Assembly (NCBI GenBank): GCA_965214625.1
Contig: OZ243962.1
Location: 2,542,001 to 2,606,000 of the forward strand
DNA from: G965214625 sp965214625
Lineage (GTDB): Bacteria > Pseudomonadota > Gammaproteobacteria > Arenicellales > Poriferihabitantaceae
Direction: 5' to 3'
Length of the DNA stretch: 64,000 nt
Shown here: piece by piece, positions 53,351-60,836 of the stretch
Layout of the letters: every line of letters starts with the position of its first letter
How positions within the stretch are numbered: position 1 is the first letter of the stretch
The notes under the pieces: model-generated
Databases searched by the model: none
What the model was told of the DNA's origin: nothing
Seen by the model: the letters and a program-made list of their open reading frames with translations, nothing else
Program-made: the position numbers and the translations under genes

Positions 53351-54244
53351 ATGAAATATCCATTTTGTCTCGTTGATGTATTCACCTCCCGGCCCTTCGG
53401 CGGTAATCCACTTGCTGTTGTGCTCGATGCCCGAGGGCTATCCAGTGAAGGGATGCAGCGTATTGCCGGAGAATTCAATTTTTCCGAAACGACGTTTGTT
53501 TTTCCGCCATCGGCGTCTTCATCGACGGCTCGTGTGCGTATTTTCACGCCGGGTGGGGAAATTGACTTTGCCGGTCATCCGACCGTCGGGACAGCCTGTG
53601 CACTGGCCTATACGCAACCCGGACAGCCAACGGAGATGCGGCTTGAAGAGAACATCGGGGTCATTGCGGTCACCCTTCAGGAGAAAGACACGCTGCTGTG
53701 GGGCACCCTCACCAATACCCAGCCGCTGAGCCTGTCCACGGATACGCCGGATAGGGCCACGTTATCCCGTGTTCTGTCGATCCCGCAAGATGCCGTGATC
53801 AATGGATTTTTCGCGGGTGTGGGATTCGATTTTTGTTTCGCCCATCTGCGGTCACCACAGGTTGTTGATCAGGCGAAGCTGAACAGAGCCATGTGGGCAG
53901 CGCATCTTGCGGATGCCCGGTCGCCCCATATATTCTTGTTTGCCGGTGACCTGGCTGCGGGCAGTAAGCTGTATGCGCGCATGTTTGCACCGGCGCTTGG
54001 AATTGAGGAAGATCCGGCCACGGGCAGTGCCGTTGCAGCGCTCGCTGCGGCGGCCGCCCTGGAGACGGAACCCGGACAGGGGGATTTTCACTATTCCGTC
54101 CGACAGGGCGTATTGATGGGAAGGGCAAGCGACATGTCGGTGGACGTGTCGGTCCGAAACCGGACGCTTCGCTCAGTCAGCGTGGGAGGTGCCACGGTCC
54201 TCGTTGCCCAGGGGGATCTTCAGGTTGCCCCGCAATGGCTGTAG
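53351..54244 (+). CDS. PhzF-family isomerase-like protein
   Basis: 297 residues, two-domain PhzF fold. Catalytic Glu46 in FNFSETTFVFPP, GHPTVGTACAL and GIEEDPATGSAVAAL are conserved. Most members are of unknown reaction; PhzF itself isomerises a phenazine precursor. Its start lies 143 bases after aguB, so it may or may not be in the same operon. Confidence 0.92.
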   Translation: MKYPFCLVDVFTSRPFGGNPLAVVLDARGLSSEGMQRIAGEFNFSETTFVFPPSASSSTARVRIFTPGGEIDFAGHPTVGTACALAYTQPGQPTEMRLEENIGVIAVTLQEKDTLLWGTLTNTQPLSLSTDTPDRATLSRVLSIPQDAVINGFFAGVGFDFCFAHLRSPQVVDQAKLNRAMWAAHLADARSPHIFLFAGDLAAGSKLYARMFAPALGIEEDPATGSAVAALAAAAALETEPGQGDFHYSVRQGVLMGRASDMSVDVSVRNRTLRSVSVGGATVLVAQGDLQVAPQWL

Positions 54245-54462
54245 TGGATGTCGGGTCGGGTTTGCTGCCGAGCTGGCTTCTTTGAATCCCGTTTCGATAA
54301 ACGGCGCTTCAGACAGGCACAAAGAGGTTGGCCGCAAGCAGACGGTTGGGCAGGTTGGCGGATCATCGGCCATTTGATTTCCGGGTCGAGTTTTGAGACT
54401 ATCGAAACGGCTAGTCGGGAATGTGTTATGAACGAGTCAGTCCTTGTTAAGGATCAACAACC

Positions 54463-54657
54463 ATGTGGTTTGTCACTTTTTTGGGTTATTACGGTTTCGC
54501 CGGCGTAATCTTTTCCATGCTGTTCTTGTTGGCAGGTTATAAGGCCTTGCTTCCACACGCAGGCGGTACCCGATTCCGTGTGCGACTGTTATGGCTTCCA
54601 GGCGCGCTGGTGCTGTGGCCGCTGTTGGCACTGAAGTGGGCTTGTACCGCAAAGTGA
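54463..54657 (+). CDS. Small membrane protein of a redox module
   Basis: 64 residues with two hydrophobic segments (about 4-26 and 43-58) separated by a basic loop. Ribosome site AAGGA upstream of ATG 54463. It is followed closely by a second small membrane protein and by a ferric-reductase-like/Rieske fusion, all on the same strand. I do not recognise the family; the position suggests a structural or assembly subunit of that complex. Confidence 0.72.
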   Translation: MWFVTFLGYYGFAGVIFSMLFLLAGYKALLPHAGGTRFRVRLLWLPGALVLWPLLALKWACTAK

Positions 54658-54664
54658 TTGTACG

Positions 54665-54820
54665 ATGAAAAGGGAACATCGTGTTTTCCATCACCTGTTC
54701 TGGTATGTCGCCGGCCCGGTCCTGATACTGCTGCTGATCGGGAATCTGCCGGATAGTGACCGGACATCGGAGCCAAGCGCCGTCCTCCCGCCGCACTCGA
54801 TTATCAGTGTGCTGCCTTGA
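54665..54820 (+). CDS. Very small membrane protein (51 aa)
   Basis: 51 residues from ATG 54665: a short basic N-terminus (MKREHRVFHHLF), one hydrophobic helix (YVAGPVLILLLIGNLP) and a polar, Pro-rich tail. It starts seven bases after the previous stop. Function unknown; size, spacing and topology fit a small subunit of the membrane module that follows. Confidence 0.6.
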   Translation: MKREHRVFHHLFWYVAGPVLILLLIGNLPDSDRTSEPSAVLPPHSIISVLP

Positions 54821-54880
54821 AGCGTCCCTGCCAGCCAGCTGGCCCGACGGGTGCCGGGCGCTGATCAATAGACGAATGCA

Positions 54881-55930
54881 ATGAGCCATCAATTCGTTGC
54901 CGTAAACTGGAACAGGCGCAAATGGGGATACGATCTGTGTCTGTGGGCGGGTATCCTCCTTTATCTGGCCGTTTTCGTACTGGTCAGTCAATTCCAGTTC
55001 CAGGGAGCGCAGGCGATTTCCATGCCGATTGTGTTGATGCGGGCGTTTTCAACCAGTGGTTTTTTGATGCTGACGGTGATTTTGTGTATCGGGCCGTTGG
55101 CCAGAATCGATGTGCGTTTTTTACCGCTGTTATATAACCGCCGCCACTTCGGGGTCTCTTTTTGTGTGATTGCCGTTGTCCATTCGTTGCTCGCCGTCTA
55201 TTTTTATCACAGTTTTGGCGACATCAATCCCCTTGTTTCGGTAGTGACCTCGGGGGGCAGTTATGACAATTTGAGTGGCTATCCCTTCCAATTGTTCGGC
55301 TTGCTGGCCTTGTTGATCTTTTTCGTCATGGCGGCCACCAGTCATGATTATTGGAATGCCGTGCTGGGTTCCGCCTGGAAAACCGTTCATGTTCTGGTTT
55401 ATCCGGGCTATGTATTGCTGGTTTTGCATATTGCCTTGGGCGCGATGCAAGAAGATAACACCGGGCTGTTGCCGGGCATGGTGTTTGGCAGTGTGATGGC
55501 CGTGGCGGGGCTACATGTTTACTCGGCACTGTTTTGCAGTGGTGAAGACAAAAGAAATCGCCGGCAACAAGGGGAATGGGTCGAAATAGCGAAGTGGCAG
55601 GAGATTGAAAACAACCAGGCGATGACAGTCCGTGTGGGTCAAAATGAGCGCGTTGCGGTTTTTCGGTACGACGAAAAAAAGCTGTGCGCGGTGTCCAATG
55701 TCTGTCGGCATCAGAACGGGCCATTGGGCGAGGGCCGTGTCATTGACGGTTGTATCACCTGTCCGTGGCATGGGTATCAGTACCGGCCGGAAGACGGCTG
55801 TTCACCGCCGCCCTTTACCGAGAAAATTGCCACGTATCGCCTGATGCTTAAGGGTGATATGGTCTGCCTGGACCCGACACCGCTGCCGCCGGGAACCCCC
55901 CGTCCGATTGTGGAGATTGCCGAACAATGA
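54881..55930 (+). CDS. Ferric-reductase-like membrane domain fused to a Rieske 2Fe-2S domain
   Basis: 349 residues. The N-terminal part (about 20-230) has six or seven membrane segments with His pairs in RRHFGVSFCVIAVVHSLLAV and in HVLVYPGYVLLVLHIALG, the haem-binding layout of ferric-reductase-like/MsrQ-type domains. The C-terminal 110 residues form a Rieske domain with Cys-x-His (CRHQNGPLG) and Cys-x2-His (CPWHGY). This joins a haem b membrane unit to a 2Fe-2S unit in one chain. Overlaps the next gene by ATGA. Electron donor and acceptor unknown. Confidence 0.9.
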   Translation: MSHQFVAVNWNRRKWGYDLCLWAGILLYLAVFVLVSQFQFQGAQAISMPIVLMRAFSTSGFLMLTVILCIGPLARIDVRFLPLLYNRRHFGVSFCVIAVVHSLLAVYFYHSFGDINPLVSVVTSGGSYDNLSGYPFQLFGLLALLIFFVMAATSHDYWNAVLGSAWKTVHVLVYPGYVLLVLHIALGAMQEDNTGLLPGMVFGSVMAVAGLHVYSALFCSGEDKRNRRQQGEWVEIAKWQEIENNQAMTVRVGQNERVAVFRYDEKKLCAVSNVCRHQNGPLGEGRVIDGCITCPWHGYQYRPEDGCSPPPFTEKIATYRLMLKGDMVCLDPTPLPPGTPRPIVEIAEQ

Positions 55931-56700
55931 ATCATCCAACCGAAAAACCCTTTTTCGTCGGCTATCTGGCCATGCCGGCCCCGCTGAAAAGGTTTTACAC
56001 CGGGTTGACTGTCGTGTTTTGTGTTGTTGCTGCATTGGCCGGTTTCACGATTGCCAGCCAGCAAAAAAGTCCCGTATCCGCCCTATGGCAAACGGACGCA
56101 GACGAAACCATAGCGGGGCTGCTGGTGGTGGATCCCTATCCGGTACTGCATCGTATCGATCCACAAGATGCGGCACAAGTTGAGTCGGTATTGCTGGTCA
56201 GGCAGGGCAAGTTTTCGGCAGACGAATGGGCCCGGCCTCATGCCGGAAAGTGGGTATCATTGACAGGCTATCCGATTCGCCGGGGCGGCTGGAGCATGTT
56301 CGAGGTTGCCGATGAACAGGCGATTTCAGTGGAATTGGATTTTGACCCGGAGGCCCTGACCAGATTGCAGGTGGCCACCCGTCCCGTGCCGCTGGAGCCG
56401 GTCACACTGAAAGGTGAGGTTGCCGATTCAAAGTGTTTTTTGGGTGTCATGAAACCCGGATCGGGTGCTGTCCATAAAGCCTGTGCCGAGGTTTGTCTGC
56501 TGGGTGGTATACCCGCGATGCTGGTGGTTCGGGGACCGGAGGACAAGAAATATGGCTATATGCTCACACAAGCGGACGGTTCGAGCCTATCGACAACCAT
56601 TTCACATCATGCAGCAGAGACGGTGGTGGTGTCCGGTACACTGCAAAAAAAAGGCGACCTGCTCTATATTCGGGTCGACAAGCACGGGTTTCGCGGGTAG
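55927..56700 (+). CDS. Unknown membrane-anchored protein with conserved Cys/His cluster
   Basis: 257 residues. One N-terminal membrane segment (about 21-47), then an extracytoplasmic domain. A distinctive C-terminal pattern is DSKCFLGVMKPGSGAVHKAC followed by AEVCLLGGIP: three Cys and a His in a tight cluster that could bind metal or form disulfides. I do not recognise a named family. Coupled by ATGA overlap to the Rieske fusion, so it is surely a partner of that protein. Confidence 0.82.
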   Translation: MNHPTEKPFFVGYLAMPAPLKRFYTGLTVVFCVVAALAGFTIASQQKSPVSALWQTDADETIAGLLVVDPYPVLHRIDPQDAAQVESVLLVRQGKFSADEWARPHAGKWVSLTGYPIRRGGWSMFEVADEQAISVELDFDPEALTRLQVATRPVPLEPVTLKGEVADSKCFLGVMKPGSGAVHKACAEVCLLGGIPAMLVVRGPEDKKYGYMLTQADGSSLSTTISHHAAETVVVSGTLQKKGDLLYIRVDKHGFRG

Positions 56701-56749
56701 GGCATGAGAGGCACCATGCCGTATTGTCTGTTGTGCCAGCCCTGTTGAC

Positions 56750-57898
56750 GTGACGGGTCATTGTCCACCATCCGACCGAAGCCCCGACCCACGCTCCGTC
56801 TTGAACAGCCGAAACCAAAAAAGCCGTCAGTCGAAGCAAGACGGATGTTCGTTTCCGCATCATCCGGATCAGATCACAGCGGCCTGGCTGACCCGATGTC
56901 TTCGGGAAAGCGGTGTGCTGTCAGTCGGTTCTGTTCGCGAGATTGACATCGAACCGAATGTGAAATGGAATATTGCCCATACGGCGTATGTTTCGATTGA
57001 ATACGAAAGTGATGTGTCAGCGACAATGCCCCGTCGATTATTTGTCAAAATCGCTGAGGCCGCTGACCCGTTGCAAGCGGTGTTCAGGGGCGAGGGTGCC
57101 TTCTATCGCGAGAGTGCAACGAAGGCGTTGCCGCTTGCACAGTGCTATGGCGTCTTTGATGATGAAAAAACCAGTTTTATCAGTATCTTGCTCGAGGATT
57201 TGAGTAAGACACATCATACAATTTCCTGGCCGGGTATGCCGGCTATTGAACACTGTGAGCAAGCGGTCACAACGCTTGCCCGACTGCATGCCCGCTGGTG
57301 GTGCGCCGGGTCCAGACAAACCGATGCCCTGAAACCGGTTTTACTGGCGAACGAACAGCGTATAAAGGGTTTTTTCGAACCGCTTTTCGTCTCCTTTCTC
57401 AACGATTTCAAAGCGCGTCTTGATCGCAGGCAGCGTGATCTTGTTTCCCGCGCATTTCGGCAGGTTGCCGATTTGAAGAGTGACAGGGCCTGTCAGGGCA
57501 AACCCATCACCCGGACGCATGGCGACCCCCATTTTTGGAACTTTCTTTATCCCGATAATGCCGTGGAACACGACTGTATACTGGTCGACTGGGAAGATTG
57601 GCGGATGGATATGGCGTCAGCGGACCTGGCATCCATGCTGATTTTGCATTGCAATCCGGCCCATCGGAAAAAATATGAAAAGCGGTTGTTGGAACATTAT
57701 CTGGAGGTGTTGGGAAAAGGGATTGGTGACGGGGGCTATGGGGAATCATTCATTGATGATTATCGGTTGGGCCATTTGCAAAATATTGTGGTGCCGGTTT
57801 TTCATCATCACAGTGGGCGTTCGGTTGAGTCGGTATGGCGTTATATCGAGCGTTGGCTCACTGCTTTCGAGGCGCTGGATTGCGATACATTGCTATGA
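56750..57898 (+). CDS. EcKL/CHK-like phosphotransferase
   Basis: 382 residues, start GTG 56750 by frame length; no better start is evident and the first 40 residues are low-complexity, so the true start may be a later non-ATG codon. Kinase features: HGDPHFWNFLYP with catalytic Asp and Asn, and VDWEDW as the metal motif. It belongs to the ecdysteroid-kinase-like/CHK group. Follows the redox module by 50 bases but shows no sure functional tie. Confidence 0.82.
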   Translation: MTGHCPPSDRSPDPRSVLNSRNQKSRQSKQDGCSFPHHPDQITAAWLTRCLRESGVLSVGSVREIDIEPNVKWNIAHTAYVSIEYESDVSATMPRRLFVKIAEAADPLQAVFRGEGAFYRESATKALPLAQCYGVFDDEKTSFISILLEDLSKTHHTISWPGMPAIEHCEQAVTTLARLHARWWCAGSRQTDALKPVLLANEQRIKGFFEPLFVSFLNDFKARLDRRQRDLVSRAFRQVADLKSDRACQGKPITRTHGDPHFWNFLYPDNAVEHDCILVDWEDWRMDMASADLASMLILHCNPAHRKKYEKRLLEHYLEVLGKGIGDGGYGESFIDDYRLGHLQNIVVPVFHHHSGRSVESVWRYIERWLTAFEALDCDTLL

Positions 57899-58187
57899 GA
57901 GAGGGCTGTCATCTCAATATCGGTTGTATTTTAATCTCGCCATTTCCTGACCGGGTCTTGTCATGAGGGCGTGCGGCGCGGGCCATGGCAATTCCGGATT
58001 CCCTTTCAGTGAAAACCATAAATAAACCCCGATAAGCACTGCGGTTGGAAAAGGGTCTCCCGAATGAAAACCGTTCGGTTGATTGGATATGCTGGAAAGA
58101 TCATCAGGCCAATCATCGCCGAGACCCCCTTTACACAATGATGCATAGGATGGACAATGCGGTTTTTTTGAAGAGGAGTAGCGTAGC
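57899..58187. other. Gap before the AcuI-like gene
   Basis: 289 bases without a supported gene. A minus-strand frame (57914-58189) contains a short hydrophobic stretch but no consistent start, ribosome site or family pattern. A promoter for the AcuI-like gene must lie at the right end. Confidence 0.4.
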
Positions 58188-59177
58188 ATGTCACAGTTCA
58201 GGGCGTTTCGGATAGATCAGGTCGACGGCCAGGTGGTTGCCGGTTTGACGGAGATGGCAGTTGAGGAGTTGACCGAGGGGGAGGTGCTGATTGAGGTGAA
58301 GTGGTCAGGGATCAATTACAAGGATATGCTGGCAGCGACCGGCCGGGGAAAGATTTTGAGACGGTTTCCACTCAACGGAGGGGTCGATTTGTCCGGAGTG
58401 GTGAAGCATTCGAGTGATGCTCGCTACCGGCCGGGGGATGCAGTGCTGGTGTGTGGAGGCGGTTTGTCAGAGACGATTGACGGGGGGTATGCACAACTGG
58501 CTCGGGTACCGGCAAAGTGTGTAGTGAGTTTACCCAAGGGGTTGAGTTTGCGCGAGTCGATGGTGATCGGGACGGCCGGATTTACGGCTGCGTTGGCTGT
58601 GATGCGCATGGAGCAAAATGGCCAGTCGCCGTCAGGTGGTCCGGTATTGGTAACGGGTGCGACGGGGGGTGTCGGAAGTTTTGCGGTGGATATGCTGTCG
58701 TCCCGGGGGTATGCGGTGACGGCGATGACGGGCAAGGCAGAGCAAGCGGATTATTTGCGGCGTTTGGGGGCAAGTGAGTGTCTCGACCGGCATGCGCTGG
58801 AGCGGGGTACGCGACCCTTGGAAAAGGCGATGTGGGGCGGTGCCGTGGACAATGCGGGGGGAGAGACGCTGGCGTGGCTGACACGGACGGTAAAGCCGTG
58901 GGGTAATATTGCAAGTATTGGACTGGTGGACGATTTCCGGTTGAATACGACGGTGATGCCGTTTATTTTGCGCGGCGTTTCACTATTGGGGATCAATTCG
59001 ATCGAGGTGCCGGACGCACTGCGTGAAGAGGTATGGTCAAGGTTAGCGGATGATTTGAAGCCCCGTCATCTGGACAGTGTCCTTGCGAGTGAGGTGTCGT
59101 TGGATGAGTTGAATAACACCTTCGAAGCGTATGCGACGGGTTCCCATTGGGGACGAACGCTGGTCAGGATACAATAA
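58188..59177 (+). CDS. YhdH/AcuI-type NADPH-dependent oxidoreductase
   Basis: 329 residues of the medium-chain dehydrogenase family, zinc-free. Start with a GAGGAG ribosome site; motifs NYKDMLAATGRG, GGVDLSGVV and cofactor site TGATGGVGSFAVDML. AcuI reduces acryloyl-CoA; YhdH has the same fold. The DNA of this gene is unusually G-rich with many GGG runs and GTG/TTG codons compared with its neighbours, which may indicate a different origin. Stands alone. Confidence 0.92.
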   Translation: MSQFRAFRIDQVDGQVVAGLTEMAVEELTEGEVLIEVKWSGINYKDMLAATGRGKILRRFPLNGGVDLSGVVKHSSDARYRPGDAVLVCGGGLSETIDGGYAQLARVPAKCVVSLPKGLSLRESMVIGTAGFTAALAVMRMEQNGQSPSGGPVLVTGATGGVGSFAVDMLSSRGYAVTAMTGKAEQADYLRRLGASECLDRHALERGTRPLEKAMWGGAVDNAGGETLAWLTRTVKPWGNIASIGLVDDFRLNTTVMPFILRGVSLLGINSIEVPDALREEVWSRLADDLKPRHLDSVLASEVSLDELNNTFEAYATGSHWGRTLVRIQ

Positions 59178-59463
59178 ACCCCGTTACAGGTGCGATTGCA
59201 TCGGACCACAGCGAGTGAAGCCGTGATCTGAGCGCGGTAAGGGAACCGCAATGGGATAATGGAGGCTGTCGGAGCGTACAAGGAAGTAAAGAACAACTGA
59301 GACAGTGACTTCACTGAGGGTGAGCAAGCACTGCTTTGTCGGTCTTGGGTGATAACGTATTTCATTCACGGTGGTTTTGTTACACTGGAAAACCACCGAT
59401 AGTAAACGCCTAACAGAAACCTAAAACATGAACGACGAACAACAATAAATAATCTGTGAAACG
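59178..59463. other. Gap after the AcuI-like gene
   Basis: No convincing gene up to the small ORF at 59464. Holds the hairpin at 59369-59398. The composition becomes AT-rich from about 59400. Confidence 0.4.
59369..59398. repeat. Perfect inverted repeat CGGTGGTTTT / AAAACCACCG
   Basis: Ten-base arms at 59369-59378 and 59389-59398 with a ten-base spacer. No T-run follows on either strand, so an operator or stem-loop is more likely than a terminator. It lies at the edge of the AT-rich stretch. Confidence 0.5.
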
Positions 59464-59649
59464 ATGGAACTTATACAACAAACAATATTAGATTTAACTA
59501 ACCTGACAGGAATAGCGGCAGAATCAAGAATCCTACCAATAAATTATATAGAACCATTTGGTGAAATAATCCAAGAGATATCCACCGAAGACGCATTGAC
59601 AAAAATGACCCAAGCTTTCGATATATGCCTAAACGCTGGATTCATTTAA
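59464..59649 (+). CDS. Possible small AT-rich gene, unknown
   Basis: A 61-codon frame (MELIQQTILDLTNLTGIAAES...) with AT-rich codon use unlike the neighbours and an acidic, amphipathic sequence. No clear ribosome site. It could be a remnant of transferred DNA or a genuine small gene. Confidence 0.35.
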   Translation: MELIQQTILDLTNLTGIAAESRILPINYIEPFGEIIQEISTEDALTKMTQAFDICLNAGFI

Positions 59650-59857
59650 AAACAGACCACAATCACCGTATCTTCTTTACCCGTCACTGTGGCCAAGACG
59701 ATGGGGTCGGTCCGATAGGCTCAATAGCGCACATCATCGCCAGTGACTGGTTGGGAGTGTGTCAGACCACGATAAACGGCGGTGGTGCCTATCGTAGGAA
59801 TCGAATTACCGGCTATAGTTTGAGCAACCCAAACCCCATGTCACCGAGGATTGAACC
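59650..59857. other. Short gap before the MORN-repeat gene
   Basis: A 78-codon frame (59625-59861) runs across it but ends in the next start codon and lacks family character. Nothing else seen. Confidence 0.35.
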
Positions 59858-60310
59858 ATGAAACATTGCACCTTATTGGCCATGGTAATGGTTGGAGTGT
59901 TGGCGAATGATACCAGCGCAGATCATAACCAATTTGTGGGCGACAAGAGACACGGCCACTGGACGATCACATTATCTGACGGTAGGGTTGATCAAGGCCC
60001 GTATGTGGATGATAAAAAACACGGCCACTGGACGATCACATACCCTGACGGTACGGTTGGTGAAGGCCCGTATGTGGATAATAAAAAACATGGCCACTGG
60101 GTGGAAACATACCCTGACGGTGCGGTTGCGGAAGGCCCGTATGTGGACGGTAAAATGCACGGCCACTGGACGATCCCATACTCTGACGGTAGGGTTTGGG
60201 AAGGCCGGTATGTGGATGATAAAAAGCACGGCCACTGGACGATCACATTATCTGGCGGTATGGAGGTTGGGAAAAGACGATATGTATACGGTCACATGGT
60301 AGACGAGTAA
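59858..60310 (+). CDS. Short MORN-repeat-like secreted protein
   Basis: 150 residues: a likely signal peptide (MKHCTLLAMVMVGVLA, cleavage near NDTSA), then five 23-residue repeats of the form KHGHWTIxxxDGxVxxGxYVDxK. This is the MORN (membrane occupation and recognition nexus) pattern with a GHW core, forming a long beta-hairpin ribbon. No enzymatic domain. Likely outside the cytoplasm. Function unknown. Confidence 0.78.
   Translation: MKHCTLLAMVMVGVLANDTSADHNQFVGDKRHGHWTITLSDGRVDQGPYVDDKKHGHWTITYPDGTVGEGPYVDNKKHGHWVETYPDGAVAEGPYVDGKMHGHWTIPYSDGRVWEGRYVDDKKHGHWTITLSGGMEVGKRRYVYGHMVDE
59951..60295 (+). repeat. Five tandem 69-bp units inside the MORN gene
   Basis: CACGGCCACTGG or a one-base variant recurs at 59951, 60020, 60089, 60158 and 60227, exactly 69 bases apart, with the rest of each unit closely similar. 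Copy number can change by slippage or recombination. Confidence 0.85.
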
Positions 60311-60653
60311 TCCTTCATTGCTATGAGGGAATTGCGCTGTCGCTAACTGCCTGTAGATAAACGGTTTTCGGCGGTCTTAAAAAACACTTTACTCCACACG
60401 GATAGCGTCATGGCGGGGTTTTGGCCCCGTCGGTCGCTGCCAACGGCGGATTTCACCCCAGGGACATCGGTCCGGTCAGGGCACCCGAATGACACCGGTC
60501 TCTTGAGGCTCATTGCCTGTTGGCAATCCCCCCGTGCAAAGTGGGCCGTCATGGGGTTCAATCAGCGTTTACCAATAACAATCCGAGCGGTTTCCCCCAC
60601 ATTGGACAAGGCTGAGTGTTGACACGTCATCACTCACTCACTTATTATTCGCT
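60311..60653. other. Gap with a possible element remnant
   Basis: About 340 bases without a supported gene. It includes a segment at 60506-60527 (AGGCTCATTGCCTGTTGGCAAT) resembling the repeats at 45863-45916. A plus-strand 70-codon frame (60410-60622) and its complement show no protein family pattern I can name. Confidence 0.45.
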
Positions 60654-60708
60654 CAGGCGCCGATTTGATTTTTCAGCTTGCGGGCGCATAACAAGTATCG
60701 CTAAAGAG
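60654..60708 (+). ncRNA. SAM-II-like riboswitch upstream of metZ
   Basis: Matches the SAM-II layout: P1 arms GCGCC (60657-60661) and GGCGC (60683-60687), the conserved GATTTGA just inside, CTTG (60677-60680) forming the pseudoknot with CAAG (60692-60695), and the conserved terminal GCTAAAGAG (60700-60708). It sits in the 5' leader of a methionine-synthesis gene, the standard position. Binding of S-adenosylmethionine would lower metZ expression. It is recognised by eye only. Confidence 0.75.
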
Positions 60709-60724
60709 AATAACGGAACAGGAC

Positions 60725-60790
60725 AACCCGCTGTTGCGCTTCACTTTAGAGAGGTCGGTGACTTTAGTTGGAGCACGAGGCGGGTTTTTT
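60725..60790 (+). terminator. Possible attenuator between riboswitch and metZ
   Basis: AACCCGC (60725-60731) can pair with GCGGGTT (60780-60786), which runs into TTTTTT. The long loop contains a TCAC/GTGA inner pair. It could terminate transcription in response to the riboswitch 20 bases upstream. Confidence 0.45.
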
Positions 60791-60836
60791 GTTCTCGCGT
60801 TCTTGACAATGAGAGGGGTTCGGCAGAGCGCGTAAA

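Noticed and set aside
57914..58189. 91-codon minus-strand frame with a hydrophobic stretch
   Set aside because: No ribosome site and no recognisable fold; overlaps the AcuI-like start.
59951..60295. Regular 69-bp repeats as a possible CRISPR array
   Set aside because: Units encode in-frame MORN repeats with no variable spacers, so they are coding tandem repeats.
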